From an uncultured bacterium (lineage in GTDB: Bacteria; Cyanobacteriota; Vampirovibrionia; Gastranaerophilales; Gastranaerophilaceae), in NCBI GenBank assembly GCA_949286705.1, contig CASEDF010000002.1, positions 62,001-126,000 of the forward strand: a stretch of DNA of 64,000 nt, in the 5' to 3' direction. Numbering within the stretch: the stretch's first letter is position 1; each line of letters starts with the position of its first letter. The notes beneath the pieces are model-generated. The model saw only the letters and a list, made by a program, of their open reading frames with translations, searched no databases and was not told the DNA's origin. Shown piece by piece: positions 16,268 through 23,429 of the stretch. The position numbers and the translations under genes are program-made.

Positions 16268-17082
16268 ACTTAGTATCTTCCAAAAAAATCGCCTTCACTC
16301 TTGCGGAAGTCTTGATAACCCTTGGTATCATAGGTATTGTGGCAGCCTTGACAATTCCGACGCTTGCAGGTGTTTACAAAAAGAAGATGCTTGAAACCAA
16401 ATTACGAAAGACCATCGCTGTTCTAACGGAGGTCGTCAGACGTATTGAAGCAGATGAGGGCAGTTTTATTTTTTTGAATAATGCATCGGACCTTAATGAT
16501 CGGTATGTTTCTCAAAGAGAATTTGCAGAAACATATATTATGAAGTATTTGAATAATGCAAGACTTTGCGGAGCTACCAAGATGGAAAAAGGCAGAGATT
16601 GTGCGTCTCAAGCAGTTGTGAACGGTGCAGAAAAAGAAGTATTTATGAAAAATATCGGTAGCAGCAAATATACAAATAAAATAGTTTTACCTGACGGAAC
16701 AGGTTTTTGGATTCAGTATCCTGTGTTAAGCGGACATCCGACGATGTACGGTTATACAGTAGATATTGATTTGAATATTTCAAAAGACAAGATGTATAAC
16801 GGCATAGATTATTTTCGATTCAGGCTGCTTAAGAATGAATCGAAAAATACATATTACATTTCATCCGTTAACAGCTCGTCAAACGTAAATGATTTTGTGC
16901 CGTATTTACCGCACTGTAACTTGGATTCCCTAAACTACCCCGACGGGAATACGCTTGAGTATGCACAGCTTTGTGAAAATAACTCGCTGGATAATCATTA
17001 CGGTTATGACGTTACATTTTGTTCCGTTATGATTGAGTGTAATAACTGGAAAATACCGGAAAATTATCCGCTAAGATTCTAG
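16009..17082 (+). CDS. Type IV pilin-like protein with long repeat-derived N-terminal leader
   Basis: The frame is open from 15883 to 17082. The recognisable protein begins at SSKKIAFTLAEVLITLG (about 16276), a prepilin-type signal and helix, followed by a globular domain of about 250 aa with several Cys (LCGATK, RDCASQ, HCNLD, LCENN, CSVMIECNN). No ATG lies in frame upstream; the coordinate given uses a weak GTG. About 90 residues encoded by the tandem repeat precede the prepilin signal, which would be abnormally long. The only good start is the ATG at 15866, one base out of frame because of the G9 tract. Either phase-OFF, a pseudogene, or a sequence error. Confidence 0.6.
   Translation: MAQHSYVRRESVILKCLRHDNILGFGQAINVIPHCLRQDNIPGIGGTYRVILNLIQDLKNNVKHYSSENRSVSEAHCKPLVPYCLSNLVSSKKIAFTLAEVLITLGIIGIVAALTIPTLAGVYKKKMLETKLRKTIAVLTEVVRRIEADEGSFIFLNNASDLNDRYVSQREFAETYIMKYLNNARLCGATKMEKGRDCASQAVVNGAEKEVFMKNIGSSKYTNKIVLPDGTGFWIQYPVLSGHPTMYGYTVDIDLNISKDKMYNGIDYFRFRLLKNESKNTYYISSVNSSSNVNDFVPYLPHCNLDSLNYPDGNTLEYAQLCENNSLDNHYGYDVTFCSVMIECNNWKIPENYPLRF
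16042..16212 (+). repeat. Three tandem 57-bp units with REP-like palindromic heads
   Basis: Units start at 16042, 16099 and 16156, an exact 57-bp (19-codon) period. Each begins GTCAT(C/T)C and holds a palindrome: GTGCCTGAGGCAC, CTGCCTGAGGCAG and CCTGAACTTGATTCAGG. Units 1 and 2 also match in their second halves (GACAAtATAC versus GACAAcATAC). In the pilin frame they read as VILKCLRHDN, VIPHCLRQDN and VILNLIQDLK. Similar GTCATCCTGAAC-type palindromes are dispersed repeats in many bacterial genomes. Confidence 0.7.
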
Positions 17083-17679
17083 TTACAGCTCCCGTCTGCC
17101 TTCAATTGCTTTTGCAAGCGTAATTTCGTCGGCATATTCCAAATCCGCGCCGACCGGAAGTCCGAAGGCAATTCTGGAAATTTTTATCCCGAAAGGTTTG
17201 ATTAATTTTGTTAAATACAGGCTTGTGGCTTCACCCTCAACTGACGGCGGAAGTGCGAGAATAATTTCCCGCACTTTATCGTCTGTCAACCGGTTTAAAA
17301 GCTCTTTTATTCTTATATCATCAGCACCGATTCCGTCCATAGGCGATATAAGACCCTGCAAAACGTGATAAAGCCCTTTGTATTCGTTTGTTTTTTCGAT
17401 TGCGATTAAATCTTTTGTCTCCGCAACAACGCAGATAATGCCTTTGTCGCGTGAGGGTGACGTGCAGATTTCGCAAGGGCTTTCAGATGAAATGTTAAAG
17501 CATATTTCGCAGGTTTTTGTATTTAGTTTGGCATCAATCATTGCGCGCGCAAATTTTTCCACCTCAGAAACAGGCATTCTCAGTAAATAAAATGCCATGC
17601 GCTGTGCGGATTTTGGTCCGACAGAGGGGAATTTTTGAAAATGTTCTATTAACGCTGCAATGGATTTCGGGTAAATCAT
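17083..17679 (-). CDS. recR: Recombination protein RecR
   Basis: RecFOR-pathway DNA-binding protein, 198 aa, full length. HhH motif FPSVGPKSAQRMAF, a zinc finger with CEICFN and CEIC, and a Toprim domain (ICVVAETKDLIAIE). Its start overlaps the ebfC stop (TGATG), so the pair is coupled, the usual arrangement in many bacteria. Confidence 0.96.
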   Translation of the reverse strand: MIYPKSIAALIEHFQKFPSVGPKSAQRMAFYLLRMPVSEVEKFARAMIDAKLNTKTCEICFNISSESPCEICTSPSRDKGIICVVAETKDLIAIEKTNEYKGLYHVLQGLISPMDGIGADDIRIKELLNRLTDDKVREIILALPPSVEGEATSLYLTKLIKPFGIKISRIAFGLPVGADLEYADEITLAKAIEGRREL

Positions 17680-18011
17680 CAGAATAATCCCGGAATATTA
17701 ATCCCGCCGGTGACGGCTTTCATTTTGCTTTCCATTAAGTCAGTTGCTTTCATGCTTGCCTGTAAAATTGCGGTTGTAACAAGATCTTCAACCATTTCAA
17801 CAACTTCAGGATCAACTGATTCCGGATTGTCAGGATCAAGCGCTTCCTTTTTTAATTTAATTGATTTAAATCTGCCTTGTCCGTCGCAGGTTACTACAAC
17901 AGCGCCGTCGCCTGCTTCGCCTGTTACCTGTGTTTTGGAAAGCTCATCCTGAGTTTCTTTTAATTTTTTTTGTAAACTTTGAGCTTGTTTCATCATTTGC
18001 ATGATATTCAT
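17679..18011 (-). CDS. ebfC: Nucleoid-associated protein YbaB/EbfC
   Basis: 110-aa DNA-binding protein of the YbaB/EbfC family. Starts MNIMQMMKQAQSLQKKLKE, then TGEAGDGAVVVTCDGQG and a Gly/Met-rich end. The ATG at 18009-18011 has a GGAGG site; a longer in-frame start at 18041 lacks one. Encoded directly upstream of recR. It is divergent from the metallopeptidase gene. Confidence 0.94.
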   Translation of the reverse strand: MNIMQMMKQAQSLQKKLKETQDELSKTQVTGEAGDGAVVVTCDGQGRFKSIKLKKEALDPDNPESVDPEVVEMVEDLVTTAILQASMKATDLMESKMKAVTGGINIPGLF

Positions 18012-18062
18012 GTAATTTTCCTCCCTATAGCCCTGTATCAATTTTTATTATACAATAAAAAT

Positions 18063-18845
18063 ATGAAGAAGGAAACTTATTTACAAGAGTCTTTACGAAA
18101 CGGCAGAATAATGCGCTGGACATGTAAGATGCCTTTGAAAGTGTATATTGCTCCAATGAAGTTCTATTCAAAGCAGGGACAGGATTCGCGTTATCGTGCA
18201 ATGGTTAACAGAGCCCTTGACGCATGGCAGACAGCGACAAAGGGCAAGGTTTCCTTTACGGTTGTTAATACACTTCTGGAATCGCAGATTAACGTTGATT
18301 GGAAACGGGTTGAAAGGAAAGCTCTCGGGCATTGTTATTTTGATTATGACGGGGCAAATCGTTTGTACAGCGCCGAGGTAAATATCGGATTGACTGACGG
18401 GCTTATTCATAGAGATTATATGGATGACGGAGAAGTTTATCATACGATTTTGCATGAAATCGGGCACTCCGTCGGTTTAGGGCATAGTCCTTTTCCTAAA
18501 GATATTATGTATACCCCGCATCAGAAGGGTGTTTTGTCTATTTCTCCGTGTGATGCTTTGACTTTAAATTGGCTTTACAGTCTGCCTATGGGTGCAACGG
18601 CGGATGATGTTGCTGCTAAATATCAGGTGAACGGCTCCGATATAGACGAAATAATAGCAAAAGTTATTGCAAAGCATGGCGGCAAGGTTAACAGTGCTTC
18701 AAATACAGCGCCTAAAATTAAACGCAGAGATCTATTGGATGAACAGGAATCTATTGCTAATTTGAGAAAATATCATCTCGCACTTCAAAATGTTAAAATA
18801 CCTGATGATATGCGTAAATACCTTTCCAGACCTAAAGATAACTAG
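18063..18845 (+). CDS. Matrixin-like zinc metallopeptidase without a signal peptide
   Basis: 260 aa. HEIGHSVGLGHSPF matches the metzincin zinc motif HExxHxxGxxH, followed by the Met-turn region DIMYTPH, as in matrixin/M10-like peptidases. Metzincins are normally exported, but this protein starts MKKETYLQESLRNGRIMRW with no hydrophobic signal. Residues 185-260 are a charged C-terminal region without a recognised domain. The start at 18063 is supported by TACAAT (18051-18056) ending six bases upstream, with no Shine-Dalgarno: predicted leaderless. Confidence 0.78.
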   Translation: MKKETYLQESLRNGRIMRWTCKMPLKVYIAPMKFYSKQGQDSRYRAMVNRALDAWQTATKGKVSFTVVNTLLESQINVDWKRVERKALGHCYFDYDGANRLYSAEVNIGLTDGLIHRDYMDDGEVYHTILHEIGHSVGLGHSPFPKDIMYTPHQKGVLSISPCDALTLNWLYSLPMGATADDVAAKYQVNGSDIDEIIAKVIAKHGGKVNSASNTAPKIKRRDLLDEQESIANLRKYHLALQNVKIPDDMRKYLSRPKDN

Positions 18846-18920
18846 ATTTTATACTGATTATTGATATGTTTTATTTTTTGTGTATAATGTGTTTATGGGA
18901 TATGAGGAAAATTTAATATT

Positions 18921-19793
18921 ATGACAGTTCAAGATTGGTTTGAAAAACGTAAAGAGGCACAAATTCAACGCCGTGCTCTTGAAGCTAAAGCGGCTCAGGT
19001 CGTTGAGAATCCTGATTTATGGACAAAATGTGTGCACTGTGATGCGCAGCTTTTAAAGTCTGACATTGAAGAAAACATGTTCGTGTGTCCGGTTTGCGAT
19101 TATCATTTTAGAATTAATGCAAGAACCCGTATTAAACAGTTGTTTGATGAAAATTCATTTGAAGAATTATTCTCGGAGATTAAACCGACTGATCCTCTGG
19201 ATTTTGTTGATACGGAACCTTATAAAGACAGACTTCAAAGAGCGCACGAAAAAACGGGGCTTGATGAAGCGGTTGTGACTGGCATAGGCTCAATTGAGGG
19301 GAATAAAGTTGCCTGTGCTATTATGGATTTTGACTTTATGGGCGGTTCTATGGGCAGTGTTGTCGGCGAAAAGGTCACCAGAATTATTGAAAAGGCAATA
19401 GAATTTCGTCTGCCTGTTCTGGCAATTACGTCATCCGGCGGTGCCAGAATGCAGGAAAGCGCATTGAGCCTTATGCAGATGGCTAAAACTTCTTGCGCTT
19501 GTGCAAAACTTGATGATGAAAAACTCTTGTATATAAACTTGCTGACAGAGCCTACATTCGGCGGTGTTACTGCAAGTTTCGGAACACTCGGCGATATTAT
19601 TGTCGCTGAACAGGGGGCAAGAATCGGGTTTGCCGGCAGAAGGGTTATTGAGCAGACTATCAGACAAAAACTTCCGTCTGATTTCCAGACTGCAGAATAT
19701 TTGTTGAAATATGGTCAGGTTGACGTTGTGTCACCGCGTAAAGATTTGAGAAGTACGTTGGCAAATATTTTGTCAATGCATACAGTGAGGTAA
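18921..19793 (+). CDS. accD: Acetyl-CoA carboxylase carboxyltransferase beta subunit
   Basis: Transfers the carboxyl from biotin-BCCP to acetyl-CoA, first step of fatty-acid synthesis; works as AccA2D2. 290 aa with the N-terminal zinc finger (CVHCDAQ and CPVCDYHF) and the crotonase-like core (FMGGSMGSVVGEK, SSGGARMQE, PTFGGVTASFG). A TATAAT-type promoter and GAGG site lie upstream. accA follows after one base. Confidence 0.97.
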   Translation: MTVQDWFEKRKEAQIQRRALEAKAAQVVENPDLWTKCVHCDAQLLKSDIEENMFVCPVCDYHFRINARTRIKQLFDENSFEELFSEIKPTDPLDFVDTEPYKDRLQRAHEKTGLDEAVVTGIGSIEGNKVACAIMDFDFMGGSMGSVVGEKVTRIIEKAIEFRLPVLAITSSGGARMQESALSLMQMAKTSCACAKLDDEKLLYINLLTEPTFGGVTASFGTLGDIIVAEQGARIGFAGRRVIEQTIRQKLPSDFQTAEYLLKYGQVDVVSPRKDLRSTLANILSMHTVR

Positions 19794-19794
19794 T

Positions 19795-20751
19795 ATGTCT
19801 ACTATATTGGATTTTGAAAAGCCGATTATGGAAATTCAGGAAAAGATTGAGGAACTAAAAAAAATAAGTTTGGAGTCCGGCATGGATTTAGATAAAGAAA
19901 TTGAAACCTTTGAGCAGCAGGCGGATGATTACAGAAAAGAATTGTATTCAAATCTTAAGCCGTCACAAAAAATGCAGATTGCACGTCATCCTGAAAGACC
20001 GAATTTTTTGGACTATGTAAACTTAATGTGTACTGATTTTGTTGAGTTTCACGGCGACAGAGAAGGTATGGACGATAGAGCTATTATCGGCGGGCTTGCA
20101 AGACTTGACGGGCATCCTGTTATGATTGTCGGTACTATGAAAGGTAAATCTACCAAAGAAAATTTGGAGTATAATTTTGGTATGCCGCAGCCTGAAGGTT
20201 ACAGAAAGGCTCTCAGATTATTTAAGCATGCCGATAAATTCAATATTCCCATTGTAACTATTATTGATACTCCCGGGGCTTATCCCGGTATCAGTGCCGA
20301 AGAAAAAGGTCAAGGTTCTGCTATCGCGGTTAACTTGCGTGAAATGGCTAAATTGGAGGTTCCGGTTATCGCTATTATCACAGGTGAAGGCTGTTCCGGC
20401 GGTGCATTAGGACTTGCTGTTGCAAATAAAGTTTATTTGCTTGAGCATGCTTATTATACGGTTATTTCTCCGGAAGGCTGTGCGTCAATTCTCTGGCGTG
20501 ACGCTTCCAAAAATAACGAAGCGGCTGAAGCGCTTAAGATTACCGCTCCTGACTTGATGAAGTTTGATATTATTGACGGCGAGATTAAAGAACCCATCGG
20601 CGGCGCACATACTAATCATGAATTTATTGCAGATGAGATGAAACGCACTATTTTAGATGCTTTGGATGAATTAAATAAATATTCGGGTGCTGAATTAAAA
20701 TCCATGCGTTATCAAAAATTCAGAAAAATGGGCGCTTTTATTGAACAATAA
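19795..20751 (+). CDS. accA: Acetyl-CoA carboxylase carboxyltransferase alpha subunit
   Basis: Partner of AccD, 318 aa. Seen: MQIARHPERPNFLDY, DRAIIGGLARLDG, GMPQPEGYRKALR, DTPGAYPGISAEE, GEGCSGGALGL and SPEGCASILWRD. It directly follows accD in a four-gene operon with prmA and kdsB, joining lipid, ribosome and LPS-core functions. Confidence 0.97.
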   Translation: MSTILDFEKPIMEIQEKIEELKKISLESGMDLDKEIETFEQQADDYRKELYSNLKPSQKMQIARHPERPNFLDYVNLMCTDFVEFHGDREGMDDRAIIGGLARLDGHPVMIVGTMKGKSTKENLEYNFGMPQPEGYRKALRLFKHADKFNIPIVTIIDTPGAYPGISAEEKGQGSAIAVNLREMAKLEVPVIAIITGEGCSGGALGLAVANKVYLLEHAYYTVISPEGCASILWRDASKNNEAAEALKITAPDLMKFDIIDGEIKEPIGGAHTNHEFIADEMKRTILDALDELNKYSGAELKSMRYQKFRKMGAFIEQ

Positions 20752-20760
20752 GGTTTTGTT

Positions 20761-21648
20761 ATGTATTATGAATTGTCAATAAAAGTTAATCCTGAGATTT
20801 CGGATGTCGTGTCAGAGCTTTGTTTTGAAAATTTACCCTGTGAAGGGGTGATTTTGGCGGAAGAAGCCTACAAGGATCTTGAGCTGGTTTCAACAACCGA
20901 AGGAACTTTGAAGGTATTTTTGACAGATATTGCTGATGTTAAGGGCTTTTTGAGTGAACAGCGTGAATTGTTGAAATCACGCGGATTTACCGATGAAGAT
21001 TTGGGAAGCTGGGATTACACTCTGGAAGAAAAAGAAGATCAGGATTGGTCTAAAAAGTGGAAAGAAAAGTGGGATGTTACGCATGTTTCCGATAAGATTA
21101 CGGTTGTGCCGGATTGGATTGAATATTCGCCAAAATCGTCTGATGAGGTCATTATAACCCTTGAACCGGGCTGTGCTTTCGGAACAGGTACTCATTCAAC
21201 AACTCAATTGTGCATGAAAATGATTGAAAAATATATGCCCTGCGGTGCAAGAGTTGCGGATATCGGTGCAGGCTCGGGCATTCTTGCAATTTGTGCGGCA
21301 AAGTTCGGTGCGTCTTTTGTTTACGGCTGCGATAACGATGATACAGTTATTGATGTCGCACGTGAAAATGCCTTGAAAAACGCTGTAAAATGCGATTTTG
21401 AGCTTAATACCGCCGATAAAATTACACAAAAATTCGATTTTGTTCTGGCTAATATTCTGCACAATGTTCTTGCGCAGATTATGCCTGACTTGAAAAATAT
21501 TATGAATTCCGGCGCACTGCTTGTTTTGAGCGGCATTTTGGATGAGAAAAAGCAGGTTGTTCTGGATTCAATTAAAAAATGTGATTTAATATTAGTGGAA
21601 GAAGTTCACTTGAACCAGTGGACTGCATTTGTAGTGAGGAAAAAATGA
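20761..21648 (+). CDS. prmA: Ribosomal protein L11 methyltransferase
   Basis: SAM-dependent trimethylation of L11, 295 aa. N-terminal substrate domain (1-110), then EPGCAFGTGTHSTT, the SAM-binding DIGAGSGILAICAAKFGA and the catalytic-loop NILHNVL (usual NILAxxL). Third gene of the acc operon; the kdsB ATG overlaps its stop by 4 bp. Confidence 0.94.
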   Translation: MYYELSIKVNPEISDVVSELCFENLPCEGVILAEEAYKDLELVSTTEGTLKVFLTDIADVKGFLSEQRELLKSRGFTDEDLGSWDYTLEEKEDQDWSKKWKEKWDVTHVSDKITVVPDWIEYSPKSSDEVIITLEPGCAFGTGTHSTTQLCMKMIEKYMPCGARVADIGAGSGILAICAAKFGASFVYGCDNDDTVIDVARENALKNAVKCDFELNTADKITQKFDFVLANILHNVLAQIMPDLKNIMNSGALLVLSGILDEKKQVVLDSIKKCDLILVEEVHLNQWTAFVVRKK

Positions 21649-22382
21649 CAGGAAATACGGCGATTATAATTCCGGCACGCTACGGCTCCAGCCGGTTAAA
21701 AGGAAAACCTTTGATAGAAGTTAACGGAAAACCTATTATCCAGTGGGTTTTTGAAAAGGCGGTTAAAGCATCTCTTGCTGACCGTGTAATCATTGCGACT
21801 GATAATGAAGAAATTTTGACAACTTGTCTTTTGTTCGGTGCGGAGGCTGAAATGACTTCCGAAGCTCATAATTGCGGAAGCGACAGAATTCAGGAGGTTA
21901 TGGAAAGACATCCCGAAATTGAGTACGTTGTTAATCTTCAGGGTGATGAACCTTTGATTAAGCCCGAAAGCATTGATGAGGTTATCAGATGTGTCCGTGA
22001 TGACGAAAATGCTGATATTTCCACCTTAATCAGGGTTCTTCGCGATAAAAAAGATATTGAAAATCCTAATCTTGTAAAATGCGTCGTTGACAATAACGGC
22101 TACGCACTTTATTTTTCCCGCTCTAAAATTCCTTATGAGCGCAATGAAGGACATGCCACGTTTTACGGACACCTTGGCATTTACGGCTACAAGCGTGAAG
22201 CTTTGAAAAAAATGACAAATCTGCCTCAAACTTCGCTTGAGCTTGCTGAAAGTCTTGAACAATTAAGAGCCTTGCAAAACGGTATGAAAATTAAAACAAG
22301 TGTGGTTGATTTTACTCCCGTTGGTATTGATACCGTCGAAGATCTTGAAAAGTTTAGAAAAATTGTTGCTGCTCAATTATAA
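21645..22382 (+). CDS. kdsB: 3-deoxy-manno-octulosonate cytidylyltransferase (CMP-Kdo synthetase)
   Basis: Activates Kdo for lipopolysaccharide core assembly, 245 aa. Seen: IIPARYGSSRLKGKPL, AEMTSEAHNCGSDRI, NLQGDEPLI and FYGHLGIYGY. The start at 21645 gives ATGA overlap with prmA and the GAGG site; a longer reading from 21618 has no support. Kdo synthesis implies a Gram-negative-type outer membrane. Confidence 0.96.
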   Translation: MTGNTAIIIPARYGSSRLKGKPLIEVNGKPIIQWVFEKAVKASLADRVIIATDNEEILTTCLLFGAEAEMTSEAHNCGSDRIQEVMERHPEIEYVVNLQGDEPLIKPESIDEVIRCVRDDENADISTLIRVLRDKKDIENPNLVKCVVDNNGYALYFSRSKIPYERNEGHATFYGHLGIYGYKREALKKMTNLPQTSLELAESLEQLRALQNGMKIKTSVVDFTPVGIDTVEDLEKFRKIVAAQL

Positions 22383-22410
22383 AAACTTTTTGTTTTTATA
22401 AAAAAAATGC

Positions 22411-22439
22411 TTGCAATTTTTCTTTACTTAGGTTAATAT
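22411..22439 (+). promoter_or_regulatory. rpaB promoter with an HLR1-like direct repeat
   Basis: TTGCAA (22411-22416), 17-bp spacer, TAATAT (22434-22439). Overlapping the spacer and -10 are TTTACTTA (22423-22430) and GTTAATAT (22432-22439), a loose match to the HLR1 repeat (two (G/T)TTACA(T/A)(T/A) units) bound by RpaB in cyanobacteria. Autoregulation is inferred. Confidence 0.45.
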
Positions 22440-22522
22440 ATCGTTATAAAAATACAAAAAAATAAATAATTTGTAATATTTTTTTAAAGTTAGTGGTGTA
22501 AGATATAGGTAAGGAAAAGACT

Positions 22523-23272
22523 ATGACAGAAAATGCTGAAATGCCTAATGAAACAGAAGACCGTCAGCGTATTTTGCTGGCTGATGATGAAGCAAGTATA
22601 AGACGTATTCTTGAAACACGTTTAAAAATGGCAGGTTATGATGTTTATACTGCTCAAGACGGTGAGGAAACCGTAAATGCGTTTAACAAATACAATCCCG
22701 ATCTGGTTGTGTTAGATGTTATGATGCCAAAGATGGACGGTTATGGTGTAACCCGTGAAATCAGAAGAACTTCTGATGTTCCTATTATAATTTTGACGGC
22801 GTTGGGTGACGTTTCAGAAAGAATTACAGGGCTTGAACTCGGTGCCGATGACTATGTTATCAAACCGTTTAGTCCGAAAGAATTGGAAGCACGCGTTAAA
22901 GCTGTTTTAAGACGTACAAACAACCGTGAAACCGCAGCTCCGACAGGCAAAGTTACTAAAAATGTTATTACAACAGGTAATATAAAAATTGATACTGCCC
23001 GTCGTCAGGTATTCAGAAAAAATGAAAGAATCAGATTGACCGGTATGGAATTCAGTTTGCTTGAACTTCTGGTAAATAATTCCGGTCAGGCATTCTCAAG
23101 AAATGAAATATTGCAGCACGTTTGGGCATATCCGCCGGATCACAGAATTGATACACGTGTAGTTGACGTTCATATTTCAAGATTACGCTCAAAATTGGAA
23201 TCAGATCCTGCTAATCCGGAATTGATTTTGACGGCGCGCGGAATCGGTTATATGTTCCAGAGAATCAGTTAA
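22523..23272 (+). CDS. rpaB: RpaB/Ycf27-like OmpR-family response regulator
   Basis: 249-aa DNA-binding response regulator. Receiver domain (residues about 17-130): LADDEASIRRILETRL, phospho-acceptor in VVLDVMMPKMDGYG, TALGDVSERITGLELGADDYV and KPFSPKELEAR. Winged helix (about 150-249): GNIKIDTARRQVF, RIRLTGMEFSLLELL, ILQHVWAYPPD, DTRVVDVHISRLRSKLE. Long stretches match cyanobacterial RpaB, the essential regulator of light-stress genes, so this is its orthologue in a lineage with no photosystem. The partner kinase (Hik33/NblS) is not nearby. A rho-independent terminator follows directly. Confidence 0.88.
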   Translation: MTENAEMPNETEDRQRILLADDEASIRRILETRLKMAGYDVYTAQDGEETVNAFNKYNPDLVVLDVMMPKMDGYGVTREIRRTSDVPIIILTALGDVSERITGLELGADDYVIKPFSPKELEARVKAVLRRTNNRETAAPTGKVTKNVITTGNIKIDTARRQVFRKNERIRLTGMEFSLLELLVNNSGQAFSRNEILQHVWAYPPDHRIDTRVVDVHISRLRSKLESDPANPELILTARGIGYMFQRIS

Positions 23273-23275
23273 AAA

Positions 23276-23300
23276 AATCCCGCTCCGGCGGGATTTTTTT
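23276..23300 (+). terminator. rpaB terminator
   Basis: Stem ATCCCGC/GCGGGAT with a short TCCG loop, followed by seven T, right after the rpaB stop. Confidence 0.9.
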
Positions 23301-23352
23301 GCTGTTGAACTCTTGATTTACATATTGTTTGTGTTAATATAAAAAATGTGAT

Positions 23353-23429
23353 GGCGCCTGTCGTCAAGCGGTTAAGACCTCGGATTGTGGTTCCGATATG
23401 CATGGGTTCGAATCCCATCAGGCGCCCCA
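23353..23429 (+). tRNA. tRNA-His (GTG)
   Basis: Acceptor stem GCGCCTG/CAGGCGC preceded by the His-specific extra G-1 at 23353 and followed by C73 and an encoded CCA. D arm GTC/GAC, anticodon stem-loop TCGGA-TTGTGGT-TCCGA (anticodon GTG), T arm ATGGG-TTCGAAT-CCCAT. The serine recombinase reading frame on the other strand runs into its 3' half. Confidence 0.96.
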
